A stretch of DNA of 64,000 bases from Nonomuraea wenchangensis (GTDB lineage: Bacteria; Actinomycetota; Actinomycetes; Streptosporangiales; Streptosporangiaceae), in NCBI RefSeq assembly GCF_900111685.1, contig NZ_FOHX01000001.1:1-64000 (forward strand). The letters run 5' to 3'. The notes below the pieces were generated by a model. The model did no database searches. It had not been told where the DNA came from and worked only from the letters and a program-made list of their open reading frames with translations. Shown one piece after another: positions 19,023 to 26,308 of the stretch; the first letter of the stretch is position 1, and every line of letters starts with the position of its first letter. Both the position numbers and the translations under genes were made by a program.

Positions 19023-19730
19023 ATGACATGGTGGGTGGGCACCTCGGGCTGGCAGTACAAGGACTGGCGGGAGGTGCTGTATCCGGAGGGGGTGCCGCAG
19101 CGCCTCTGGCTGGAGACGTACGCCGCCGAGTTCCCCACGGTCGAGAGCAACAACGCCTTCTACCGGCTGCCGCGGCCGGAGACGTTCGCCGCCTGGCGGG
19201 AGCGTACGCCGGACGGGTTCGTGATGGCGGTCAAGGCGAGCCGGTTCCTCACGCACATCAAGCGGCTGCGGGATCCGGAGGAGCCGGTGCGGCGGCTGAT
19301 GGGGGCGGTCTCGGGGCTGAAGGAGAAGCTGGGCCCGATCCTGCTGCAGCTCCCGCCGACCCTGCGGGCCGAGCCTGACCGCCTCGACCAGTGCCTGGCC
19401 TGCTTCCCCGGCGGGGTGCGGGTGGCGGTGGAGCCGCGGCACGAGTCCTGGTGGACCGGCGAGGTCAAGGGCCTGCTGGAGGCGCGCGGCGCGGCGCTGT
19501 GCTGGGCGGACCGCCTGGACCGGCCGGTGAGCCCGCTCTGGCGCACCGCGGACTGGGGGTACGTGCGCCTGCACCAGGCGGCGGACGGCTGGGAGTACGG
19601 CGAGCCCGTCCTGTCCGCGTGGGCGGCCCGGATCCGCGAGGCGGGCTTGGACGAGGCGTACGTGTACTTCAACAACGACCCGGGAGGCGCCGCGGTGCGC
19701 AACGCGCGGCTATTTGCCACACTCGCGTAG
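19023..19730 (+). CDS. DUF72 (YecE-like) protein, second copy
   Basis: 235 residues, a DUF72 protein: WWVGTSGWQYKDWREV, FPTVESNNAFYRLP, GPILLQLPP, VEPRHESWW and a C-terminal YVYFNNDPGG. This is the more typical branch of the family; the copy at 15694 is divergent. Function unknown. ATG 19023 is the start, with no strong Shine-Dalgarno. Its TAG stop overlaps the GTG of the CorA-like gene by one base, so the two are probably co-transcribed. Confidence 0.9.
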   Translation: MTWWVGTSGWQYKDWREVLYPEGVPQRLWLETYAAEFPTVESNNAFYRLPRPETFAAWRERTPDGFVMAVKASRFLTHIKRLRDPEEPVRRLMGAVSGLKEKLGPILLQLPPTLRAEPDRLDQCLACFPGGVRVAVEPRHESWWTGEVKGLLEARGAALCWADRLDRPVSPLWRTADWGYVRLHQAADGWEYGEPVLSAWAARIREAGLDEAYVYFNNDPGGAAVRNARLFATLA

Positions 19731-20698
19731 TGCACACGCGTCTGTACCGGAACGGCGTCCTCGAGAAGGAAGGGTTCCCGGTCGAGGAGGTCTCCGACCA
19801 CGTCGGCGATCCGGACAACACGGTCTGGTTCGACCTGTGCGCACCCGCGCCCGAGGACCTGGCCGTGCTCGGGCAGGAGCTGGGGCTGCACGAGCTGGCC
19901 GTCGAGGACGTGCTCAGCGGCCCCCAGCGCCCGAAGGTGGACGTCTACGACAACCACCTGTTCATCACTGTGTACGGCGTGCACGTCGACCAGGGCCGTC
20001 TGGAGCCGGTCGAGGTGGACGTCTTCGTCACCGCCAACGCCCTGGTGACGGTCCGCGAGAGCGAGCGTTTCGACATCGGCGCGGTGACCCGCCGCTGGGA
20101 CGCCGCCGCCCGCCTGGCCGGGCACGGCGTGACGTTCCTGCTGCACGGCCTGCTCGACCACGTGGTGGACGGCCAGCTCGACCTGGTCCAGGACCTCGAC
20201 GCGCAGGCCGAGGCCCTGGAGGAGTCGCTGTTCGAGGACGACGTCCGCGACGGCAGGGAGCTGCAGCGGACCATGTACGAGCTGCGCAGGAACACCACCC
20301 GCCTGCGCAAGATCGCGATGCCCATGCGCGAGGTGCTGGGCACGCTGCTCCGCCCCGACCAGGACTTCGTCGGCGGCGCGGCGATGGCCCCCTACTACGA
20401 GGACGTCCGCGACCACGTGCTGCGCACCGTCGAGTGGGTGGGCGAGGTCCGCGACATGCTGGCCAACGCCCGCGAGACCCGCCTGGCCCAGCAGGGCTTC
20501 CGGCTCAACGACATCATGAAACGCATCACGGGCTGGGCGGCCGTCATCGCCGTCCCCACGCTGATCACCGGTTTCTTCGGGCAGAACGTGCCCTATCCGG
20601 GCTCCGGCGAGCCGTGGGGGTTCTGGCTGTCGTCGCTGCTGGTGGCGGTCACATCGGTGGCGCTGTACGCGGTGTTCAGGAAGAAGGACTGGTTATAA
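19730..20698 (+). CDS. CorA-like divalent cation transporter with GQN motif
   Basis: 322 residues. Typical CorA layout: an N-terminal alpha/beta domain, long helical stalk (RELQRTMYELRRNTTRLRKIAMPMRE), and two C-terminal TM helices (about 260-280 and 294-315) joined by a short loop. The near-universal GMN selectivity motif is replaced by G284-Q285-N286 (FFGQNVP). This may alter ion choice, as in ZntB-type branches, or may be a tolerated substitution. GTG at 19730 overlaps the DUF72 stop. No magnesium riboswitch was seen; expression probably depends on the DUF72 promoter. Confidence 0.88.
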   Translation: MHTRLYRNGVLEKEGFPVEEVSDHVGDPDNTVWFDLCAPAPEDLAVLGQELGLHELAVEDVLSGPQRPKVDVYDNHLFITVYGVHVDQGRLEPVEVDVFVTANALVTVRESERFDIGAVTRRWDAAARLAGHGVTFLLHGLLDHVVDGQLDLVQDLDAQAEALEESLFEDDVRDGRELQRTMYELRRNTTRLRKIAMPMREVLGTLLRPDQDFVGGAAMAPYYEDVRDHVLRTVEWVGEVRDMLANARETRLAQQGFRLNDIMKRITGWAAVIAVPTLITGFFGQNVPYPGSGEPWGFWLSSLLVAVTSVALYAVFRKKDWL

Positions 20699-20715
20699 GG
20701 CCCGCGCGGGGCCGG

Positions 20716-21900
20716 TCAGGGGAACGGCCGCGCCTCGGCGGCGAGCCGCTCGACCGGCACGTCCCCCGCCTGGCCGCCGTCCCGCAGCCGCACCGCCGCG
20801 CCGCCGGACGCCGCCTCCCGCGGCCCCACCACGAGCTGGTACGGCACCAGCCGGTGCGCCCTGATCCTGGCCCCGAGGCTGCTCCGGTCGGCGGGCGCCA
20901 ACTCGGCCCGCAGCCCGGCGGCCAGGCAGCGGCTCAGCACCCGGGCCGCGGCGGGCAGCTCGGCGTCCGACAGCGGCAGCACCACGGCCTGCACCGGCGC
21001 GAGCCAGGCGGGGAACGCCCCGGCATGCACCTCGATCAGGTGCGCGACCAGGCGTTCGAGGCCGCCGACGACGCTGCGGTGCACCATGACGGGCCGCCTG
21101 GGGCCCTCGGGGCTCACGTAGGTGAGGTCGAAGCGGGCGGGCTGGTAGAAGTCGACCTGGACGGTGGACAGGGTGCTCTCGCGGCCGGCAGGGTCGGTGA
21201 TCTGGATGTCGATCTTCGGGCCGTAGAAGGCGCCCTCGCCGGGCTCCTCGTCGTAGTCCTGGCCGCGTTCGTCCAGCGCCTCGCGCAGCACGGACTCGGA
21301 GCGGGCCCACATGGCGGGGTCGTCGACGTACTTGCCGCCCTCGCCGCGCAGCGACAGCCGGTGGCGGACGGCGCCGACGCCGAGCCGCGCGTGGGCCTGC
21401 CCGATGAGGTCGAGCGCGGCCGAGACCTCGGCGGCGGCCCGCTCGGGCGGGCAGAAGACGTGGCCGTCGTTGAGCTGGATGGCGCGCACCCGGCTGAGGC
21501 CGCCGAGCACGCCGGACTGCTCGGAGCGGTACATGCCGCCCAGCTCGGCCAGGCGCAGCGGCAGGTCGCGGTGGCTGCGCTGCCGCGAGCGGTAGACGAT
21601 CGCGTGGTGCGGGCACAGGCTGGGACGCAGCACGAACTCCTCGCCGCCGACGCTCATCGGCGGGAACATGTCCTCGGCGTAGTGGGCCCAGTGTCCGGAT
21701 CGTTCGTAGAGCTCGCGTTTGCCGAGTACGGGCGAGTTGACGTGCTGGTAGCCGTTGCGGCGTTCGAGCTCGTGCACGTAGTCCTCGACGGCCTTGCGCA
21801 CGGCCGCGCCGGCGGGCAGCCAGTAGGGCAGGCCGGAGCCGATGAGCGGGTCGGTGTCGAAGATGCCGAGCTCGCGGCCGAGACTGCGGTGGTCGTTCAT
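20716..21900 (-). CDS. Compact second threonyl-tRNA synthetase (catalytic core + anticodon domain)
   Basis: 394 residues, against about 640-690 for standard ThrRS. The N-terminal TGS and editing (N2) domains are missing. Class II core: Zn ligands Cys96 (LRPSLCPHH), His147 (NDGH) and His274 (VMVHRS) retained; motif 2-like YRSEQSG and motif 3 GGLERLVAHLIEV present. The C-terminal anticodon-binding domain runs from about 295. It should make Thr-tRNA without its own serine editing. Such duplicate ThrRS genes can confer resistance to ThrRS inhibitors (borrelidin, obafluorin) or serve under zinc or threonine stress. ATG 21900 has GAAAGGA upstream, partly buried in a hairpin. A leader with three Thr codons precedes it. 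Confidence 0.85.
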   Translation of the reverse strand: MNDHRSLGRELGIFDTDPLIGSGLPYWLPAGAAVRKAVEDYVHELERRNGYQHVNSPVLGKRELYERSGHWAHYAEDMFPPMSVGGEEFVLRPSLCPHHAIVYRSRQRSHRDLPLRLAELGGMYRSEQSGVLGGLSRVRAIQLNDGHVFCPPERAAAEVSAALDLIGQAHARLGVGAVRHRLSLRGEGGKYVDDPAMWARSESVLREALDERGQDYDEEPGEGAFYGPKIDIQITDPAGRESTLSTVQVDFYQPARFDLTYVSPEGPRRPVMVHRSVVGGLERLVAHLIEVHAGAFPAWLAPVQAVVLPLSDAELPAAARVLSRCLAAGLRAELAPADRSSLGARIRAHRLVPYQLVVGPREAASGGAAVRLRDGGQAGDVPVERLAAEARPFP

Positions 21901-21903
21901 GAT

Positions 21904-21975
21904 CGTCCTTTCGCGGGAAAGGGCGAACGACCAGCGGTCCCGGGCGTTCGCCCGGGAAGCGTGGAGTCAGCGCGC
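21904..21975 (-). promoter_or_regulatory. Attenuator-like competing hairpins before ThrRS
   Basis: Read on the minus strand: GCGCGCTG (21968-21975, spanning the leader stop) can pair with CAGCGCGC in leader codons 2-4 (22013-22020). TCCCGGGC-GAAC-GCCCGGGA forms an 8-bp hairpin (21938-21957). GGGCGAACG within it (21945-21953) can instead pair perfectly with CGTTCGCCC (21921-21929). A last hairpin CCTTTC/GAAAGG (21907-21922) covers the ThrRS Shine-Dalgarno. Overlapping alternatives of this sort are expected of attenuation or translational switching. Confidence 0.5.
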
Positions 21976-22023
21976 CGGGACGGGGTCCGGCGTCGTCGTG
22001 GCGAGGACGTGAGCGCGCTGCAT
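21967..22023 (-). CDS. Thr-rich leader peptide upstream of ThrRS
   Basis: An 18-codon frame reads MQRAHVLATTTPDPVPAR. Codons 9-11 are ACG ACG ACG (plus 21991-21999). TACCGT ends 6 bases before its ATG, matching leaderless promoters elsewhere in the window, so translation would begin at the transcript's first base. Its position directly in front of a ThrRS gene is what a ribosome-mediated threonine attenuator would look like. It has not been shown to be translated. Confidence 0.55.
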   Translation of the reverse strand: MQRAHVLATTTPDPVPAR

Positions 22024-22045
22024 GGAATCACGGTAGCACTCCGGG

Positions 22046-22070
22046 CCCGCTGAAAATAATCTTCAGCGGG
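22046..22070. promoter_or_regulatory. Palindrome between ThrRS leader and LuxR gene
   Basis: CCCGCTGAA, 7 AT-rich bases, TTCAGCGGG: a perfect 9-bp inverted repeat. It lies 22 bases before the LuxR -10 box (TATAAA, 22092-22097) and 10 bases upstream of the leader -10 box on the other strand, where an operator controlling both directions would sit. The binding protein is unknown; the LuxR protein at 22104 is one candidate. Confidence 0.45.
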
Positions 22071-22103
22071 GCCTCGGAGATTGGCGAATGGTATAAAGGG
22101 GCG

Positions 22104-23075
22104 GTGGCCGAGATCACCCTGGACGTCCGCCATCTCCGGGCGTTCGCGGAGGTCGGCTATCAGGTGGCGGACGGCGGCGACGCGCACGGGGCGATGGCCG
22201 CGCTGCGCAGGGTGGTGCCGCTCGACGCGTACGAGTTCGTCGCGTTCGACCCGGCCACCGGGCGCCACCACAGCGTCGTCTCCGACGGCCACCGGCAGAT
22301 CGACCGCGACGCCGCCGAGGAGTACGCCGGGCTGGAGGCCTACCGCCGCGCCCGCGCGACCCGCTCCCCCGTGCCGATGCCCGACCCCTGCACCGAGCGC
22401 TACTTCCGCCGCCACCTCGCCCCCTACGGCTGGCGGGCGGGGCTGACCGCGCCGCTGTTCCTGCCCGAGGGCCGCTACACGGGGCTGCTGCACCTGGCCA
22501 CCCGGGAGACGTTCCCCGGCCGGATCGGGGCCGTGGTGTCGGCCGTCAGCCCGCTGCTCGCGCACCTCACCGACCTGAGCCGATGCGTGATCGACCCGGT
22601 CGGCCTGCCGCCCGGCTTCCGCGCGGTGGCCTTCGACCGGCTCGGCGTCCGGCGCGAGGTCCCGGGGCGGGAGCCGTCGCCGGCGCTCTGGGACGATCCG
22701 GCCATGGCGGCCTACGCCCGCGCGTTCATCGACTCGCGGGAGCTGAGCCGCCACGGCCTCTGGCTCGACGGCGGCGGGCGCTGGCACGAGCTGCGGCTGC
22801 TGCGGGCCGGCGTCGGGTTCCAGGGGTCGCTCCAGGGGGCGGTGGCCGGGGAGCGGCCGTGCGTGCTGCCGTACGAGCTGACCGGCCGCGAGGTGGACGT
22901 GCTCACCCGGGTGGCGGCGGGCGACAGCAACCCGCAGATCGCCGCCGCGCTGGTGCTCAGCGTGCGCACGGTGACGACGCACCTGGAGCACATCTTCGCC
23001 AAGCTTGGCTGCGACAGCCGCACCAGGCTCACCACGAAGGCGCTCGCCGAAGGGCTGTGCCGGCTCGACGTGTGA
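22104..23075 (+). CDS. LuxR-family transcriptional regulator
   Basis: 323 residues. A C-terminal LuxR/GerE helix-turn-helix (about 260-320: LTGREVDVLTRVAAGDSN, then VRTVTTHLEHIFAKLG) follows a roughly 250-residue N-terminal domain that looks GAF-like but has no recognisable ligand motif. No receiver Asp or ATPase motif. The GTG start at 22104 lies 6 bases after TATAAA, again leaderless in style. Divergent from the ThrRS operon, so it may control it, but that is untested. Confidence 0.85.
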   Translation: MAEITLDVRHLRAFAEVGYQVADGGDAHGAMAALRRVVPLDAYEFVAFDPATGRHHSVVSDGHRQIDRDAAEEYAGLEAYRRARATRSPVPMPDPCTERYFRRHLAPYGWRAGLTAPLFLPEGRYTGLLHLATRETFPGRIGAVVSAVSPLLAHLTDLSRCVIDPVGLPPGFRAVAFDRLGVRREVPGREPSPALWDDPAMAAYARAFIDSRELSRHGLWLDGGGRWHELRLLRAGVGFQGSLQGAVAGERPCVLPYELTGREVDVLTRVAAGDSNPQIAAALVLSVRTVTTHLEHIFAKLGCDSRTRLTTKALAEGLCRLDV

Positions 23076-23080
23076 GGCCG

Positions 23081-23099
23081 CCCGGCCGGCGGGGCCGGG
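23081..23099. terminator. Hairpin between convergent genes
   Basis: CCCGGCC, GGCGG loop, GGCCGGG: a 7-bp GC hairpin filling the gap between the LuxR gene and the convergent FMN reductase gene. It has no T-tract, as is common for actinobacterial terminators. Confidence 0.5.
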
Positions 23100-23675
23100 T
23101 CAGGAGGCCAGGCGCATCGGGCGCAGCGCGCCGCCGACCTTGGCCAGCTCGGCCAGCATGGCGTCGGCGGCGGCCACGGTCTCCTCGTTGGGCCGCAGCG
23201 TGCCGTCCTCGGCCAGGAAGCGCGGCAGGAACGGGATGTTCACCGCCTCCGACACGGGGACCATCTTGAGCAGGCCGATCACCGTGCGCAGGGCGGTGAC
23301 GGCGCGGGTGCCGCCGGAGACGCCGCCGTAGCTGACGAAGCCGGCCGGCTTGTACTTCCACTCGTGGTGCAGGTAGTCCAGCGCGTTCTTCAGCACGGCG
23401 TTGAAGCTGTGGTTGTACTCGGGGGTCACGAACACGTACGCGTCGCCGCGCTCGACGGTGGCGCTCCACTCCTTGGTGTGGGCGTTGACGTACTGGCGCA
23501 GGCGGGGGTGGTGCGGCTCGTCCAGGAAGGGCAGGTTCACCTCCGCCAGGTCCACCAGCTCCACCTCGAACAGCCCGGAAACGGCGGCCCGCTCGGCGAA
23601 CCAGTCGGCGACGGCGCGGCCGGCGCGGCCTGGGCGGGTGCTGGCGACGATGACCTGCAGGACGGGCTTGTGCAT
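23100..23675 (-). CDS. NADPH-dependent FMN reductase
   Basis: 191 residues. Flavodoxin-like fold with the FMN phosphate loop ASTRPGRAG at the N-terminus and the family signature VTPEYNHSFNAVLKNALDY near residue 85. It reduces FMN or quinones using NADPH in the cytosol. The start is ATG 23675, with AGGAGA 5 bases upstream; a longer frame upstream has no site. It is divergent from an HxlR regulator, the usual arrangement for redox-sensing control of such reductases. Confidence 0.9.
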   Translation of the reverse strand: MHKPVLQVIVASTRPGRAGRAVADWFAERAAVSGLFEVELVDLAEVNLPFLDEPHHPRLRQYVNAHTKEWSATVERGDAYVFVTPEYNHSFNAVLKNALDYLHHEWKYKPAGFVSYGGVSGGTRAVTALRTVIGLLKMVPVSEAVNIPFLPRFLAEDGTLRPNEETVAAADAMLAELAKVGGALRPMRLAS

Positions 23676-23732
23676 GACTCTCCTCATGGTGCTGGGCTGC
23701 CTCGACGCAGTACTCAACATTATTTAGTAGCT

Positions 23733-23754
23733 CTACATTCCTTAGCAAATGTAG
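23733..23754. promoter_or_regulatory. Candidate HxlR operator
   Basis: CTACATT, 8 bases, AATGTAG: a perfect 7-bp inverted repeat in the AT-rich 88-base gap between the divergent FMN reductase and HxlR genes, 9 bases before the HxlR start. HxlR proteins bind such palindromes as dimers, so autoregulation plus control of the reductase is expected. Confidence 0.55.
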
Positions 23755-23763
23755 GATCAAGAG

Positions 23764-24108
23764 GTGAGCTCGGATTCCGTCTGCACACGCTTCCACGTCG
23801 CCATGGAGCTGATCGGCGCCCGCTGGTCCGGCGCCGTGATCCACATGATCTTCAAGGGCGCGCACCGCTACGGCGACATCAAGGCGGCCATCCCCGGCAT
23901 CAACGACACGATGCTCGCCCGCCGCCTGCGCGAGCTGGAGTCGGCCGGGCTGGTCGAGCGCCGCGTGCTCGCCACGTCCCCCGTGCGCGCCGAGTACCAC
24001 CTGACCCGGATGGGCGAGGAGCTGCGCCCGGCGCTGGACGAGCTGGTCACCTGGTCCCACAAGTGGATCACGCTCCCCGGCGACCACCCCGGGCAGGCGG
24101 CCGGATGA
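23764..24108 (+). CDS. HxlR-family transcriptional regulator
   Basis: 114 residues, one winged-helix HxlR domain: a near N-terminal Cys (Cys7, CTRFHVAMELIGARWSGAVI), then RYGDIKAAIPGINDTMLARRLRELE and the wing EYHLTRMGEEL. HxlR members with an N-terminal Cys often sense electrophiles or redox state through it. The start is GTG 23764 (GTGAGC). It is divergent from the FMN reductase it probably represses; the 3' end converges on the anti-sigma-like ATPase gene with a 4-base gap. Confidence 0.9.
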   Translation: MSSDSVCTRFHVAMELIGARWSGAVIHMIFKGAHRYGDIKAAIPGINDTMLARRLRELESAGLVERRVLATSPVRAEYHLTRMGEELRPALDELVTWSHKWITLPGDHPGQAAG

Positions 24109-24112
24109 GCCG

Positions 24113-24568
24113 CTAGACAGCGACCGCCGCGACGCCTGCCTGCAGCAGCTCGAACCAGACCGTCGTCGAGCCGTTCTCGCGGGTGAAGCCCCAGCGGTGG
24201 CTGAGCGCCTCGATGAGCGGCAGCCCGCGCCCGCTGGTCGACTGCGCCCCCGTACGGCACACGCACGGCGGCCCGTCCGACCCGGCGTCCTCCACGCGCA
24301 CCCGCACCACCGACGGCGAGCTGGTCACGCTCACCGTGAACGAGCCGCCGGCACCGGACCGGGTGTGCAGGACCGCGTTCGTGGCCAGCTCGCTGGTGAG
24401 CAGCACCACGTCGTCGTGCAGCGGGTGGTCGCGGCCCAGCGCGTCGGTGACGATCCCCCGTGCCCTCGCCACCTGGGAGGGCGCCCCCGGCAACCGGACC
24501 ACGAGGTCGCCGGAGGCGGGCAGGTGGTCCCCGTCGACACCCCCGTCAACGCGGTGAAAGTCCGGCAT
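24113..24568 (-). CDS. Anti-sigma-factor-like ATP-binding protein (HATPase_c_2)
   Basis: 151 residues, a single GHKL ATPase domain of the RsbW/SpoIIAB type: N-box LLTSELATNAVLHT (near residue 60), G1 VEDAGSDGPP and G2 SGRGLPLIEALSHRWGF. Such proteins are very numerous in actinomycetes and act as serine kinases or anti-sigma factors. Two Cys (CVC) precede the G2 box. GGGGGAGG lies just upstream of ATG 24568. There is no adjacent sigma factor; the STAS protein at 26971 is a possible but unlinked partner. Confidence 0.88.
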   Translation of the reverse strand: MPDFHRVDGGVDGDHLPASGDLVVRLPGAPSQVARARGIVTDALGRDHPLHDDVVLLTSELATNAVLHTRSGAGGSFTVSVTSSPSVVRVRVEDAGSDGPPCVCRTGAQSTSGRGLPLIEALSHRWGFTRENGSTTVWFELLQAGVAAVAV

Positions 24569-24777
24569 CAGCGACCTCCCCCATGATCGTGCCCGTGTCC
24601 GGGCGGCGTTATGAGACGCGCCGCGCCCACCTTCCGGAGCCTCGCCAAAAGGTAGGAATGCACTTTCCCATGGTCACCTGCACGGCCTGCCGGAGCGACC
24701 GAGTACGCTGCGATCGACGATTCGTATAGGCCCAGGGGCGGAGCCGTCGAGGCCGGCAGGGCAGCGGAGGAGGTCGC

Positions 24778-25245
24778 GTGAGCAGCCTGGAGGCCGTCTG
24801 GGTGCAGCCGTACGACCGGCCGGGGGCGGCGGTCGTGACCGGGGTCTTCGACATCCTGCACGTGGGCCACGTGCGCTATCTCGGCGCCGTGGCGGCACGC
24901 GGGCTGCCGCTCGTCGTCGGCGTCGAGGACGACCCCCGCGTGCGCGCGTGGAAGGGGCCGACCCGCCCGCTCAACCCCGCCGCCGAACGGGCCGAGGTGC
25001 TGGCCGCGCTCCGGTTCGTCGCGGGCGTCTTCATCGTGACCGGACCGCCCGAGGCGCACGGCCCGGAGGACTACATCGACCTGCTCGCCCCCATGAGCCC
25101 CCGCGCCCTGGCCCACACCGCGGGCGACCCGCACGCCGGGGCCCGCGCCGCGGCGGCGGCCATCCTCGGCGCCGACTGCTGGGAGATGGAGGCCATCCCC
25201 GGCCGCTCGACCACCCGCATCGTCAACGCCGCGGGAAAGGGCTGA
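24778..25245 (+). CDS. Cytidylyltransferase-family nucleotidyltransferase
   Basis: 155 residues. The nucleotidyltransferase signature HxGH is in GVFDILHVGHVRYL (residues about 21-34), as in RfaE-C, TagD and pantetheine-phosphate adenylyltransferase relatives. The later R-S-T-T-R-I (IPGRSTTRIVNA) is similar to the ISSTxLR motif of RfaE-C enzymes. It couples a phosphorylated sugar or alcohol to CMP or AMP; the substrate is unknown and no pathway neighbours exist. The start is GTG 24778, behind GGAGGAGG. Confidence 0.8.
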   Translation: MSSLEAVWVQPYDRPGAAVVTGVFDILHVGHVRYLGAVAARGLPLVVGVEDDPRVRAWKGPTRPLNPAAERAEVLAALRFVAGVFIVTGPPEAHGPEDYIDLLAPMSPRALAHTAGDPHAGARAAAAAILGADCWEMEAIPGRSTTRIVNAAGKG

Positions 25246-25261
25246 GACGCCCCTTCCGGGG

Positions 25262-26131
25262 TCAATAGCGCAGCACGTCCCGCAGGCGGGCGGGAACGCC
25301 CGTCATGATGCCGTCCACGCCGAAGGAGAGCAGGCGGCGCTGCACCTGCGGCCGGTCCGTCGGGCCGGCGTAGACCCGCAGGCCGCGTGCCTTGACCTCG
25401 CGCACCTGCCCTGCGGTGAGCCGGGCGGCGTGCGGCAGGACGAGCGCGTCGGCGTAGTCGGCCACGTCGGACAGCTGTCCGTTGTCCGCGCCGAGCAGGA
25501 GGATGGGGACGTCGGGCACGGCGCGGTGCAGCTTTCGCAATGCCTGCCGGTCGAACGACTGGAGCGCGAGGCGCCGGCCCTCCCACAGGTCCCGGTTCTG
25601 CAGCAGCTCGGCGGCCACCCGGTTGTCGATGCCGGGGCTGCGAGGCGAGTGCTTGATCTCCAGCAGCAGCCCGGCCCTGCCCTTGCCCAGCATCTCCAGT
25701 GCCTGCTGGAGCGTGGGCACGCGCTCGTTGCGGAAGCGCGGCGAGAACCACGACCCGGCGTCCAGGCGGCGGATCTCGGCGAGGGTGAAGTCGGAGACCC
25801 GCCACGGGCTGCGGTCGGGGAAGAGCTCCTCGACGTTCGTGGTGCGGGCCAGCGTCTCGTCATGGATGAGGACGAGCTGCTGGTCCTTGGTCTGCTGGAC
25901 GTCGAACTCGCACCGGTCGGCGCCCGAGGCGCTGGCCCTGGCGCAGGCGGCGATGGTGTTCTCGGGCGCGACGCCGGAACCCGCGCGGTGCGCGATGTTC
26001 TCGGCGTGCGTGAAGTGCGACCTCGGCACCCTCGGTGGCCTTGCCGGCGAGGCCACCGAGGCCCACGCCGTGCCGCCGAGAAGTGCCGTGCCGGTGAGAA
26101 GTGCGGCGGCGATGCCGAAGGAGCGGTACAT
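25262..26131 (-). CDS. Secreted glycerophosphodiester phosphodiesterase
   Basis: 289 residues with an N-terminal signal peptide (SFGIAAALLTGTALLGGTAW, cleavage near Ala-Ser-Val-Ala). GDPD TIM barrel: HRAG and PENT motif (residues about 48-60), EFDVQQTKD metal residues, IHDETLARTTN, LLLEIK and a C-terminal GVDGIMTG. It hydrolyses glycerophosphodiesters outside the cell, releasing glycerol-3-phosphate, often under phosphate limitation. AAGGAGGG lies 4 bases before ATG 26131. No PHO box was identified. Confidence 0.9.
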   Translation of the reverse strand: MYRSFGIAAALLTGTALLGGTAWASVASPARPPRVPRSHFTHAENIAHRAGSGVAPENTIAACARASASGADRCEFDVQQTKDQQLVLIHDETLARTTNVEELFPDRSPWRVSDFTLAEIRRLDAGSWFSPRFRNERVPTLQQALEMLGKGRAGLLLEIKHSPRSPGIDNRVAAELLQNRDLWEGRRLALQSFDRQALRKLHRAVPDVPILLLGADNGQLSDVADYADALVLPHAARLTAGQVREVKARGLRVYAGPTDRPQVQRRLLSFGVDGIMTGVPARLRDVLRY

Positions 26132-26308
26132 CTCCCTCCTTCACCCACTACGGAAAGTAATGTCGGACATGCAGACTGTGCCCGTTAAGAGGTTGATCAC
26201 TCCCTTCTGCGCAGGTGAGTGTTCGCGACCCGCGCGGTGGGAGATCATCCGGAGCGGCGGGCGGCGCTAGCCTGGACCCGACGCGGCAGGCGAACGGAGG
26301 GATCCCAA

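Noticed and set aside
24569..24777. Extra small gene between the ATPase and nucleotidyltransferase genes
   Set aside because: The short frame at 24460-24729 is Arg/Pro-rich and lacks a ribosome site; the gap probably holds only divergent promoters.
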